A stretch of DNA of 35,253 nt from assembly GCA_937919945.1 (NCBI GenBank), contig CALESY010000164.1:1-35253 (forward strand), given 5' to 3'. The notes below the pieces were generated by a model. The model had not been told where the DNA came from, searched no databases, and worked only from the letters and a program-made list of their open reading frames with translations. This document shows, one piece after another, positions 15,330 to 23,292 of the stretch (its first letter is position 1; each line of letters opens with the position of its first letter). The stretch is from an uncultured Chitinophagaceae bacterium. GTDB lineage: Bacteria; Bacteroidota; Bacteroidia; Chitinophagales; Chitinophagaceae. A program made the translations under genes and the position numbers.

Positions 15330-16393
15330 AGCTCCATCCCCCCTATGTATTGATATTTGCTCTGCCTATTGATATAGAGTTGTAATACATCGTCCGCTAA
15401 GTCTGTTTCATACGCTATCGACGCATTGGTTAGTTGCGGCGAAGCAATGCCTTGTGCAATAGTTTTATCGGCGGTAAAAACACGGGCTTCATCCCACAAA
15501 CCTTTTTCAATGTATGTGTTCAGTAGTTTGGCACCCCCCTCAACTATCAATGATTGTATGCCGGCATTATACAGTCGCTGCAAAAGGTTTTCTAATAATT
15601 GTTCATCAAAGTTGAGCTGAATGTATTGCAGGTTGTCAGACTGTTCTTCTTTCCGGTCGTTAATTATCCATGTATCAGTTTCTTGATTAAAAAGCGCGAG
15701 GTTATTGGGTAATATCAGTGAGCGGTCAATGACAATGCGGAGTGGGTTCTTGCCATCCCATAGTCTGGCAGTCAACTGTGGGTTGTCTGCCAGTGCGGTA
15801 TTGGTGCCTATTAATATGGCATCTTCTTCAGTACGCCATTTGTGTACTAATTGGTTACTGTATACGTTGCTTATCTGATAGCGTTTATTGCCATACGGTG
15901 CAAAAATGCCATTAGCAGATTGTGCCCATTTCAGAATGATATAGGGCCGTTTGTTTTCATGTACACAAAAGAAGCGACGGTTTACCCATCGTCCCTCTTG
16001 TTCTAACATGCTGGTTGTATTAGTAATGCCGTTGTCTTTCAGTATCTGTGTACCACGCCCGCCTACTTTTTCGTAGGGGTCGGTATTGCAGATGATTACT
16101 TCTTTTACTCTTTCCTGTACAATCCTGTTTGCACAGGGTGGTGTCTTGCCATGATGTGCGCACGGCTCCAGGCTTACGTACATAGTGCTGTGTGGTATCA
16201 GGTGCTTGTCTGTGGCTGCTACGTTTTCAATACAGTTTACCTCGGCATGCGCTTGTCCGTAAGTTTTGTGCCACCCTTCGCCTATAATGCGGCCATCATG
16301 CACCAGCACGGCACCCACCATCGGGTTGGGAGACACATTGCCCTTGCCTCTTTGTGCCAGTTCCAAACAACGCTGCATGTACTGCTCTTGCAT
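15326..16393 (-). CDS. ribD: Bifunctional riboflavin biosynthesis deaminase/reductase
   Basis: RibD carries out the second and third steps of riboflavin synthesis, deaminating then reducing the pyrimidine intermediate from GTP. It has about 355 aa. The N-terminal cytidine-deaminase-like domain shows HAE (50-52) and PCAHHGKTPPC (78-88), which bind zinc. The C-terminal NADPH reductase domain begins near RPYIILKWAQSANG (about 145-158) and includes DNPQLTAR and the IVEGGAKLL segment. Two adjacent ATGs (16396, 16393) exist. A -7-like TATATTTG is 5-8 bases upstream. First gene of a five-gene cluster. No other rib genes are in the window. Confidence 0.95.
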   Translation of the reverse strand: MQEQYMQRCLELAQRGKGNVSPNPMVGAVLVHDGRIIGEGWHKTYGQAHAEVNCIENVAATDKHLIPHSTMYVSLEPCAHHGKTPPCANRIVQERVKEVIICNTDPYEKVGGRGTQILKDNGITNTTSMLEQEGRWVNRRFFCVHENKRPYIILKWAQSANGIFAPYGNKRYQISNVYSNQLVHKWRTEEDAILIGTNTALADNPQLTARLWDGKNPLRIVIDRSLILPNNLALFNQETDTWIINDRKEEQSDNLQYIQLNFDEQLLENLLQRLYNAGIQSLIVEGGAKLLNTYIEKGLWDEARVFTADKTIAQGIASPQLTNASIAYETDLADDVLQLYINRQSKYQYIGGMEL

Positions 16394-16400
16394 CATGCAG

Positions 16401-16408
16401 CAAATATA
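16401..16408 (-). promoter_or_regulatory. Putative -7 box for the ribD operon
   Basis: The minus strand reads TATATTTG, a full TAnnTTTG match, directly before the ribD start, implying a near-leaderless message. No -33 TTG is visible at normal spacing because that space is shared with the prmC promoter. I see no RFN/FMN riboswitch here: the gap to prmC is only about 55 bases. Confidence 0.35.
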
Positions 16409-16417
16409 TCAAATTAG

Positions 16418-16445
16418 TTGCCCTTTAGGGTTTGGGTTATCTTTG
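16418..16445 (+). promoter_or_regulatory. Bacteroidota-type promoter of prmC
   Basis: TTG at 16418-16420, a 17-base spacer, and -7 box TATCTTTG at 16438-16445 fit the Bacteroidota consensus. The box ends four bases before the ATG at 16450, so transcription would start at or near the start codon. This decides against the upstream in-frame TTG at 16432. Confidence 0.6.
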
Positions 16446-16449
16446 CAGG

Positions 16450-17307
16450 ATGTTTACTTACGGACAGGCATATTACGATTTGAAAGGCTCATTACAAACA
16501 TTATACGATGAAGGGGAAGCTACTGCTATTGCCCACGCTATCATGGAATATATAACAGGTGCTGATAAGCTGGAGCGACTTACGGAAAAAGACGTACTAT
16601 TTACTGAAATACAACAGCAACAATACATTGATACTAAAGCCATGTTGCTACAAGCTGCGCCCGTGCAATACATTGTAGGTAAAACATGGTTTTTGGGCAG
16701 AGAGTTTGTAGTAAATGATAGTGTGCTGATACCACGGCCTGAAACGGAAGAGTTGGTGGAATGGATAATTAAAGATAATGCCGGTAAACAACCGACGATA
16801 ATAGATATAGGTACCGGTAGCGGATGTATAGCTATTTCATTAAAACTTGGCTTGCCCGAATCAGAGGTTGCCGCCTGCGATGTAAGTAGCGGTGCTTTGC
16901 TGGTTGCCCGTATCAATGCCAGCAAACTGCATGCACAGGTAGAAGTAAAGCACATAGATTTTCTGAATCCTGGACAAGTTGCTACGCTCGGTAAGTATGA
17001 TATTATTGCATCGAACCCGCCATACATACCGGAAAGTGATAAAGATACTATACATGATAATGTACTGAAGCATGAACCACATGTTGCCTTATTTGTACCG
17101 ACAGACGACGCATTGTTGTTTTACCGCATCATTGCAGATTTTGGTAAGAAACACCTGAATGATAACGGACTGATATATTGTGAGCTTGACAGGGACTATG
17201 CGATGCAAGCCAAAGCATTGTTTGAAGAGAAAGGCTATTGCAATGTAGAAGTTCGTAAAGATATGGCGGGCAATACACGTATGCTAAAAGCGGCGCTCAA
17301 AAAATAA
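16450..17307 (+). CDS. prmC: Peptide chain release factor N5-glutamine methyltransferase
   Basis: PrmC (HemK) methylates the GGQ glutamine of release factors RF1/RF2 using SAM. From the ATG at 16450 it has 285 aa. An N-terminal helical bundle is followed by PVQYIVGKTWFLGREF, LIPRPETEELVEW, SAM motif I IDIGTGSGCIAISL (about 118-131) and catalytic NPPY (189-192, in SNPPYIPESD). An in-frame TTG at 16432 would place the -7 promoter box inside the gene, so the ATG is preferred. It is divergent from ribD and shares a terminator with the phaE-like gene. Confidence 0.94.
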   Translation: MFTYGQAYYDLKGSLQTLYDEGEATAIAHAIMEYITGADKLERLTEKDVLFTEIQQQQYIDTKAMLLQAAPVQYIVGKTWFLGREFVVNDSVLIPRPETEELVEWIIKDNAGKQPTIIDIGTGSGCIAISLKLGLPESEVAACDVSSGALLVARINASKLHAQVEVKHIDFLNPGQVATLGKYDIIASNPPYIPESDKDTIHDNVLKHEPHVALFVPTDDALLFYRIIADFGKKHLNDNGLIYCELDRDYAMQAKALFEEKGYCNVEVRKDMAGNTRMLKAALKK

Positions 17308-17330
17308 GTCCCGCCAATAAAGGCGGGACT
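17307..17330 (-). terminator. Shared terminator between prmC and the phaE-like gene
   Basis: The stem AGTCCCGCC/GGCGGGACT has a six-base loop (AATAAA). On the minus strand it is followed by TATTTTTTGAG, so it terminates the phaE-like transcript well. For prmC the following sequence has only a weak T tract. It begins at the last base of the prmC stop codon. Confidence 0.75.
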
Positions 17331-17364
17331 CAGTTATTAAACACTACAACAAACTATTCTTTAA

Positions 17365-18861
17365 TTAAGCTTTCTTGCTTTTGCTTTTAGCTGTTTCTTC
17401 AGTGCCTTCTGCAGCAGTAGCGTCCAGTGCTTTTTCCAATTGGCGCACTTGCTTTTTCAGGTCGTAGATGGTTTTATACATCTCGTCCATTTCGCTGCGA
17501 GTAGCAACAGGTATAGCTACCATCATTTGCTCCATCTGAGCCTCGATGTCTTTGCGGAGTTTCATTTGCAGTGAGCTAACTTCTGCCATCAGCTTGCTGT
17601 ACTCTTCGCTTTCAAACAAAGAAACATATACTTTATCGCTGATGTTCAACCACTCTTGATAAAGAGCCATCATGTTGTTTACTTCTTCACCTTTTTCGAT
17701 TTTAGAAGCAACGTTTTCAGCTAGGCTATCCATCACTTTCACGCCTTGGTTGTATATCATGTATTGCATTTCTGCATTCTTGATATTGTACACCATCATG
17801 CGGTTAGATATTTCGTTCCATTCCAGCATAGCTTTAGTATACTGGTTAGGTGTCATCATTTTTGTGATAGGTGACATTGCATTGTTCAGGTTGCTGTACC
17901 AAGTGTTGTAACCATTCAGCATACCGGCGAACATATCTGATGTGTTAGGCATCATATTGTTAACCATACCACGCATTTGCTGATAGTTGCCCATACCCAT
18001 TTGGTTCATCTGGCCCATACCTTTCTGCATCATGTCAGTCATGTTTTGCAAGTACTGGCGGCTTTGTTCCGGCATGAAACCGAAATATTTATCCATCAGG
18101 TCTTTGTACATAGCAGGGTTCATATATTGCTTGTACATTTCAGTATTGAATGTTTTTTCCTGAATAGACTTCATGAAAGGCATCCACATTTCAGCAAAGC
18201 GACTGAAACCTTCCGTTACATTCACCATGTTACGGTAAGCATCCTGAGCAGTGCCATTCTGCATATTCTTTTGCATATCAGCAAAAGTATTGTTCAGCAT
18301 AGCGTAGTATTGATTGAAAACTGAAGTCCAGTTTTCGCCTGCTTTTTTCCATGCATCCATGCTGAATGGATTGTTGTTTTGGAACTGGCCTTGAAACTGG
18401 TTCATCATATTGTTCCAGTTGTTCATCATATTCATGCCGTTCATCCAGTTGTTCCAGTTTGCTGTTTGTGTGTTCCACATGTTGCTGAACTGTTCCATAG
18501 GGTTTGATGCAGTAGCTTGTTGTTGTTGCGTAGCATTTTTCATGTAGTCCATGTTCATTTCCCACATTTGCTTAGCCCAACCCATTTGCGTATTGAACCA
18601 GTTTTGATAGAACTCGTTCATTTTAGTCATATTGTCTTGTGCTGTAGCAGTAGCATTATTTGCTTTATCTGTAGTAGCAGAGAAGACAGACTTTTGTCCA
18701 TCAAGCCAGTTTTTGTACCACTCGCTGCCTTTAGCCATTGTGTCATTTACCAACGCATTACCGTTAGCAAATTTTTTAGTGTTTTCCACTACTGTGTCAA
18801 CAGCTTGTTTCTGTGCGTCCAGTACGCTCTCTACAAAGTTTTTGCTGTCTTGGTTAGCCAT
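17365..18861 (-). CDS. phaE: PhaE-like polyhydroxyalkanoate synthase subunit, Asn/Met-rich
   Basis: This 498-aa protein has the C-terminal signature of class III PHA synthase subunit PhaE: AEMQYMIYNQG (364-373), YQEWLNISDKVYVSLFESEEYSKLMAEVSSLQMKLRKDIE (401-440), VAIPVATRSEMDEMYKTIYDLKKQVRQLEKAL (448-479, coiled coil). It ends in a Lys/Ser-rich tail. PhaE partners with catalytic PhaC to form and coat PHA granules; it is not itself catalytic. Residues about 81-165 are exceptionally rich in Asn, Met, Gln and Trp (e.g. NWNNWMNGMNMMNNWNNMM), and the N-terminal 80 residues resemble a phasin-like helix. No PhaC is in the window. A PhaJ-like gene is divergent, 329 bases away. Confidence 0.7.
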   Translation of the reverse strand: MANQDSKNFVESVLDAQKQAVDTVVENTKKFANGNALVNDTMAKGSEWYKNWLDGQKSVFSATTDKANNATATAQDNMTKMNEFYQNWFNTQMGWAKQMWEMNMDYMKNATQQQQATASNPMEQFSNMWNTQTANWNNWMNGMNMMNNWNNMMNQFQGQFQNNNPFSMDAWKKAGENWTSVFNQYYAMLNNTFADMQKNMQNGTAQDAYRNMVNVTEGFSRFAEMWMPFMKSIQEKTFNTEMYKQYMNPAMYKDLMDKYFGFMPEQSRQYLQNMTDMMQKGMGQMNQMGMGNYQQMRGMVNNMMPNTSDMFAGMLNGYNTWYSNLNNAMSPITKMMTPNQYTKAMLEWNEISNRMMVYNIKNAEMQYMIYNQGVKVMDSLAENVASKIEKGEEVNNMMALYQEWLNISDKVYVSLFESEEYSKLMAEVSSLQMKLRKDIEAQMEQMMVAIPVATRSEMDEMYKTIYDLKKQVRQLEKALDATAAEGTEETAKSKSKKA

Positions 18862-19190
18862 AGTTTTTTAGTTTTATAACTATTAAAAATCGTTTCTTAT
18901 TAATACTGCACAAAAGAACACTACTTGTATTAGCAATCTATTACCTTCGGGTTATACTTTCCCTACATTTTCAGGCAGGTTGCTTTTGGCGGCGCAAAGA
19001 TAGAGAATATCCATTAAAAAAAAGTACATTTTTAAGGAAAATATCCCGAAATACGCGGTTTGGTTGTTAATATCGTATGAAATGAGCCACTCTAAAGGAT
19101 ATCAGCCAAATGTTAATGTTTGAATATTTTTCTGAAAAAGTCCGTTTTTTCAAAATTCTCTTATCTTAATGCTGTTAAAAAACATTTTAT
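18862..19190. other. 329-base divergent intergenic region
   Basis: This AT-rich spacer separates the phaE-like and phaJ-like genes and holds no gene I can support. For the minus-strand gene it contains a -7-like box TATCTTTG at 18995-19002 (minus sense), which would give a leader of about 130 bases; no -33 TTG is seen. For the plus-strand gene there is only a weak TATCTTAA at 19162-19169. A run of A's (19014-19023) and several T-rich stretches are the other visible features. A shared regulatory region is plausible but not shown. Confidence 0.5.
18995..19002 (-). promoter_or_regulatory. Putative -7 box for the phaE-like gene
   Basis: The minus strand reads TATCTTTG, a full match to TAnnTTTG, about 130 bases before the phaE-like ATG. 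The upstream 17-21 base window lacks a TTG, so the call rests on the -7 box alone. Confidence 0.35.
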
Positions 19191-19604
19191 ATGCTAAAAG
19201 TTGGAGACGAATTCCGCCACAAGTTCAGCTACACACAAGATGATGTAGATACCTATGCACGCGTAAGCGGCGATGTAAACCCTTTGCACATAGATGCAGA
19301 GGCAGGTAAGGCCAGTATGTTCGGCCGTAATATTATACACGGTTTCCTCGGTGCCAGTGTTTTCACAAAAATATTCGGTGCGCTGTGGTATGCAGATGGC
19401 CATGTATATATGAGCCAGAGCATGAAGTGGATGAAGCCCATGTTTGTAGATACGGAGTACGAAGCGGTGATAACTGTAAAAGAAATTGTTGCAGAAAAGA
19501 ACCGCATACTGTATGACTGTGCCGTGTATGAAGTGAGCACAGGCGATAAAACCATTGCAGGTGAAGCACTGCTGCTGAATAAGAAGCAGTATGTGTGGAG
19601 TTAG
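19191..19604 (+). CDS. phaJ: MaoC-like (R)-specific enoyl-CoA hydratase
   Basis: This 137-aa hot-dog fold hydratase has the (R)-hydratase signature YARVSGDVNPLHIDAEAGKASMFGRNIIHG. Asp28 and His33 are the expected catalytic pair of PhaJ-type enzymes. It converts trans-2-enoyl-CoA from beta-oxidation to (R)-3-hydroxyacyl-CoA, the monomer for PHA synthases. Length and motif fit PhaJ better than the larger MaoC dehydratases. The divergent phaE-like gene supports a PHA role. A weaker alternative is fatty-acid or other acyl-CoA hydration. A long inverted-repeat terminator follows. Confidence 0.8.
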   Translation: MLKVGDEFRHKFSYTQDDVDTYARVSGDVNPLHIDAEAGKASMFGRNIIHGFLGASVFTKIFGALWYADGHVYMSQSMKWMKPMFVDTEYEAVITVKEIVAEKNRILYDCAVYEVSTGDKTIAGEALLLNKKQYVWS

Positions 19605-19632
19605 TTGTCAGCAGAAAAGTATCTGACATTCT

Positions 19633-19676
19633 TACTAAACAAAACGCTCTGCAACTGCAGAGCGTTTTGTTTAGTA
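19633..19676. terminator. Bidirectional terminator, perfect 21-bp inverted repeat
   Basis: The two arms (19633-19653 and 19656-19676) are perfect reverse complements around a two-base centre; the GC-rich part is CGCTCTGC/GCAGAGCG, flanked by AAAA and TTTT. With A tracts on one side and T tracts on the other, it works in both directions and separates phaJ from the convergent fumC. Confidence 0.85.
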
Positions 19677-19696
19677 TTATAGCAGTTAGAAATTAA

Positions 19697-21097
19697 CTAT
19701 TTAATCTCACCAACCATATCCTCAGGGCGTACCCATTCGTCAAATTGTTCAGACGTTACGTAGCCTAAATCTATTGCTGTTTGTTTCAGTGTTTTGCCTT
19801 GCTTGTGTGCTGTCTGTGCTATCTCTGCTGCTTTGTAATAGCCTATTTTAGTATTAAGTGATGTTACCAGCATCAGTGAGTTGTGCAGGTTGTTGTCAAT
19901 ATTAGCCTGTATAGGTTCTATACCTTCCGCGCATTTATCATTGAACGATACACAACCATCGCCTATCAGGCGTGCGCTGTGCAGGAAGTTGAATATCATA
20001 ACAGGTTTAAACACGTTCAGTTCGAAGTGGCCGTTAGAACCACCTACAGATATTGCAACATCATTACCCATTACCTGTGCAGCAATCATAGTAAGTGCCT
20101 CGCACTGTGTCGGGTTTACTTTGCCTGGCATAATAGAAGAACCAGGCTCGTTATCAGGTATAAATATTTCACCTATACCACAACGAGGACCAGAACTGAG
20201 CATACGGATGTCGTTGGCTATTTTCATCAGGCTAACGGCTACAGTCTTTAATGCGCCATGCGCTTCTACAATAGCATCGTGTGCTGCAAGGCTTTCAAAT
20301 TTGTTTTCAGCTGTTACAAATGGTAAACCAGTCAGTTTAGCAATGTTACCAGCAACGTGTTCAGCATAGCCTTTCGGTGTATTGATGCCTGTACCTACTG
20401 CTGTGCCGCCCAATGCCAGTTCGCTCAGGTGTGCAAGCGTATTGTTGATGGCACGCAAAGCGTGGTCGAGTTGCGATACATAACCGCTTATCTCTTGCCC
20501 CAGCGTTAGCGGAGTAGCATCCATAAAGTGGGTACGTCCAATCTTCACTATGTGCATGTACTCTTTGGCTTTCCTATCCAGCGTATCGCGTAGTTTTTTG
20601 ATGCCGGGTATCGTTACATCCACCAGCATTTTGTATGCAGCGATATGCATAGCCGTAGGGAATGTATCATTTGACGATTGCGATTTATTTACGTCATCGT
20701 TGGGATGTACGAATTTGTCTTTATCCGTCAGTTGACCACCATTTATAACGTGTGCACGGTAGGCAATTACTTCATTCACATTCATATTAGACTGTGTGCC
20801 CGAACCAGTCTGCCATACTACTAACGGAAACTCATTGTCTAATTTACCATCCAGTATCTCATCGCATACTTGTCCTATCAATTTCGATTTTTCTGCAGGA
20901 AGCACTCCCAGATCTGTATTGGTAAGCGCGGCAGCTTTTTTCAGATAGGCAAATGCACGGATGATTTCCTTGGGCATTTTATTGATGTCCTGAGCGATTT
21001 TGAAATTGTCTATAGAGCGCTGTGTTTGTGCGCCGAAGTAGGCATTTACAGGCACTTTTACCTCGCCCATCGTGTCTTTCTCAATACGGTATTCCAT
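19697..21097 (-). CDS. fumC: Class II fumarate hydratase
   Basis: FumC interconverts fumarate and malate in the TCA cycle. It has 466 aa, the usual length for the iron-free class II enzyme. Visible motifs include TGSGTQSNMNVNEVIA (97-112), HPNDDVNKSQSSNDTFPTAM (131-150), GRTHFMDATPLTLGQE (187-202, His190) and the fumarase/aspartase signature GSSIMPGKVNPTQCE (319-333) with the catalytic serine. Its promoter overlaps the start of the divergent cytochrome c peroxidase gene. Confidence 0.96.
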   Translation of the reverse strand: MEYRIEKDTMGEVKVPVNAYFGAQTQRSIDNFKIAQDINKMPKEIIRAFAYLKKAAALTNTDLGVLPAEKSKLIGQVCDEILDGKLDNEFPLVVWQTGSGTQSNMNVNEVIAYRAHVINGGQLTDKDKFVHPNDDVNKSQSSNDTFPTAMHIAAYKMLVDVTIPGIKKLRDTLDRKAKEYMHIVKIGRTHFMDATPLTLGQEISGYVSQLDHALRAINNTLAHLSELALGGTAVGTGINTPKGYAEHVAGNIAKLTGLPFVTAENKFESLAAHDAIVEAHGALKTVAVSLMKIANDIRMLSSGPRCGIGEIFIPDNEPGSSIMPGKVNPTQCEALTMIAAQVMGNDVAISVGGSNGHFELNVFKPVMIFNFLHSARLIGDGCVSFNDKCAEGIEPIQANIDNNLHNSLMLVTSLNTKIGYYKAAEIAQTAHKQGKTLKQTAIDLGYVTSEQFDEWVRPEDMVGEIK

Positions 21098-21140
21098 TAT
21101 CTTATACTATTTGTTAGAAGAATGATAATAATTAGCGGTG

Positions 21141-21170
21141 CAAAGGTATTAAATGAAGCCTTATGCAAAA
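21141..21170 (-). promoter_or_regulatory. Bacteroidota-type promoter of fumC
   Basis: On the minus strand, TTTTG at 21170-21166, a 17-base spacer, and -7 box TACCTTTG at 21148-21141 fit the Bacteroidota consensus well. The -33 element lies inside the first codons of the divergent peroxidase gene (ATG at 21163). The fumC leader would be about 40 bases. Confidence 0.65.
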
Positions 21171-22146
21171 GAGCATATTATTTATTTTAATTTTGCACGT
21201 CGTGAAGCAGAGTATTATTATCGCCACATTGGCAACAATTGTCATATTAGGTTTTTCTTTCAGTAAAACACCCCAAAAGATTACAAAAGAGCGCCTTGGC
21301 GAAATGTTATTTTTCGACCCTATTCTGTCTGAGGATAGCAGCATCAGTTGTGCTTCTTGCCACAAGCCTCAGTTTGCATTTGCAGATACTATACCATTCA
21401 GCAAGGGTGTGCATGGGTTATCGGGCAACCGCAATACACCCAGTGCTATGAATATGAGTGCCCGTGAGGCATTCTTCTGGGACGGGCGAGCTGCAACATT
21501 GGAAGAGCAGGCGTTGGGACCTATTGAAAACCCCGTAGAAATGAACCTGCCATTAGCGGAAGCCGTAAAACGACTGAACCGAAATAAGAAATACAGGCAC
21601 CTGTTTTTCAGTATTTTCAAGACAGTACCAAATAAACAAAACCTTGCACAAGCCATAGCGGCTTACGAACGTACATTGGAAACATCTGCGACACCCAACG
21701 ACCGCTGGCTGAATGACGAAGCAAACGGTATGACGGAGCAACAAGTGCGGGGGAGAGATATATTTCGTGTAAAGGCAAAATGTTTTGAATGTCATTTTAC
21801 ACCCGACTTTACCGCTGATGAATTTCGTAGTATTGGCTTGTTTAATGGTACAACACACAATGACTCGGGTAGGTATCTTGTAACCAGAAATCATGCGGAT
21901 ATCGGCAAAATGAAAGTACCGGGATTACGAAACGTAGCTGTAACAGCACCTTATATGCACGATGGTAGTTTCAAGACACTGCGCGAAGTAATAGACTACT
22001 ACGATAACCCACACGCAAAAATGCCAGATGGTATTAATAGAGATACCGTACTTCGTCAACCGCTTGGGCTTACCGAGCAGGAGAAGCAAGACCTGGAGGC
22101 TTTTTTACATGCACTTACGGATGACAGGTTTGTAAAGAAAAAGTAG
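21163..22146 (+). CDS. Di-heme cytochrome c peroxidase (CCP/MauG family)
   Basis: This 327-aa protein has an N-terminal membrane anchor or signal sequence (hydrophobic about 16-32) and would be periplasmic. Two heme c motifs are present: CASCH (63-67) and CFECH (207-211). Other family features are GHxSGNRNTPSAMN-like (HGLSGNRNTPSAMN, 84-97), FFWDGRA (104-110), PIENPVEM (120-127) and APYMHDGSF (262-270) with a candidate distal Met265. It reduces hydrogen peroxide with electrons from small c-type cytochromes; some relatives act on other substrates. The start codon lies within the -33 element of the fumC promoter, so the two genes may influence each other. Confidence 0.92.
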   Translation: MQKSILFILILHVVKQSIIIATLATIVILGFSFSKTPQKITKERLGEMLFFDPILSEDSSISCASCHKPQFAFADTIPFSKGVHGLSGNRNTPSAMNMSAREAFFWDGRAATLEEQALGPIENPVEMNLPLAEAVKRLNRNKKYRHLFFSIFKTVPNKQNLAQAIAAYERTLETSATPNDRWLNDEANGMTEQQVRGRDIFRVKAKCFECHFTPDFTADEFRSIGLFNGTTHNDSGRYLVTRNHADIGKMKVPGLRNVAVTAPYMHDGSFKTLREVIDYYDNPHAKMPDGINRDTVLRQPLGLTEQEKQDLEAFLHALTDDRFVKKK

Positions 22147-22260
22147 TTGTAATGATGATTACCGCTCAACAAAAGTTAAATAAAGTTTAAACGAACCTCG
22201 CAATAGGGGTAAGATTTGTTATGTGCGTTTTGATGTTAAAAACAATAAAACATCATTACA

Positions 22261-23253
22261 ATGAAACGATATCTTACAATCATTACCGCAGCACTTACTG
22301 TAGGCTTTACGAGTGTAAAAGCGCAGATGCCTTATAATCTGACGGTGCAAAACCAAGCGTATACACCCTTAACAGGGGCGACCAGTGTAAACGGAACAAA
22401 CCCATGGACAGACACCAGTAGTTTTTCTATCCCTATTGGCTTCAACTTCAAGTTAGGTGGCAAGACAATTACAAGGTTAGGATTGTCAAATATGTCAACA
22501 TTTGCAACCGATACTACCGGTACAATTTCCGGGTTCGATTTTATTGGTTCTTCATTGATAGATAGAGGTATAAAAGGAACTACGTCAAAATCGCCTATAC
22601 GCTATACATCAACGGGTACTACAGGTAATCGCATTTTTAAGTTGGAAATATTCAATGCCGGTTTTTGGGATGAAGATGACATACACAGTACATTGAACGA
22701 TTCTCTCAATTTTCAAGTGTGGCTTTATGAAAGTACTAACGCTGTAGAACTGAGGTACGGACCTTCTAAAATATCACACTATTCAGATTACTTCTTTGCT
22801 GGCGGACCACTTGTTGGTTTCATAAAGGACCTTGAAACTGATTCTGAAGATTTTGATAAGATCTATTTGCTGAAAGGAACTGCAACTGCTCCTGTCATCG
22901 ATAGTATCAGTTCACCTCCATCATCAAATATACCTCATTTGACTGCTTATCCTGCAAGTGGCACTGTATATCGTTTTGTGCCTAAAGCTTCCAGTACTGG
23001 TGTAAATGAAGTGATAGCGACAGATTATGTCAAAGTATTCCCAACTGTATGTACTGATAAGTTGACGGTAGTAAATAACAATCAACAGGATATGCAGTAT
23101 AAAATTGTATCGTTGTCCGGTACAGTACTTGCTAAAGGCGTGATAAACAATGGTAATAATGTGCTGAATGTAAGCCATATACCTACAGGTATGTATGCAT
23201 TATCGTTAACAGATAGCAAAGGGCAAACGACGTATAAGTTTGTAAAACAATAA
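22261..23253 (+). CDS. T9SS type A sorting domain-containing secreted protein
   Basis: This 330-aa exported protein has a signal peptide (1-21, ending SVKA). Its middle region of about 230 residues consists of beta strands (IPIGFNFKLGGKTITRLGLSNMSTFATD) and looks like a jelly-roll or lectin-like fold; I do not recognise its ligand. The last 75 residues (VFPTVCTDKLTVVNNNQQDMQYKIVSLSGTVLAKG...NVSHIPTGMYALSLTDSKGQTTYKFVKQ) are a type A C-terminal domain that directs type IX secretion. The genome must therefore encode T9SS, not seen here. It shares the strand with the next gene after a 39-base gap. Confidence 0.85.
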   Translation: MKRYLTIITAALTVGFTSVKAQMPYNLTVQNQAYTPLTGATSVNGTNPWTDTSSFSIPIGFNFKLGGKTITRLGLSNMSTFATDTTGTISGFDFIGSSLIDRGIKGTTSKSPIRYTSTGTTGNRIFKLEIFNAGFWDEDDIHSTLNDSLNFQVWLYESTNAVELRYGPSKISHYSDYFFAGGPLVGFIKDLETDSEDFDKIYLLKGTATAPVIDSISSPPSSNIPHLTAYPASGTVYRFVPKASSTGVNEVIATDYVKVFPTVCTDKLTVVNNNQQDMQYKIVSLSGTVLAKGVINNGNNVLNVSHIPTGMYALSLTDSKGQTTYKFVKQ

Positions 23254-23292
23254 TACATAATAACCAACAAAGTATTGTGTAAATAAACAATT

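Noticed and set aside
16473..17027. 184-codon frame opposite prmC
   Set aside because: The Ser-rich, low-complexity translation is typical of antisense reading, and prmC has all its motifs on the other strand.
19881..20369. 162-codon frame opposite fumC
   Set aside because: Antisense to the conserved fumarase core; no independent start or motif support.
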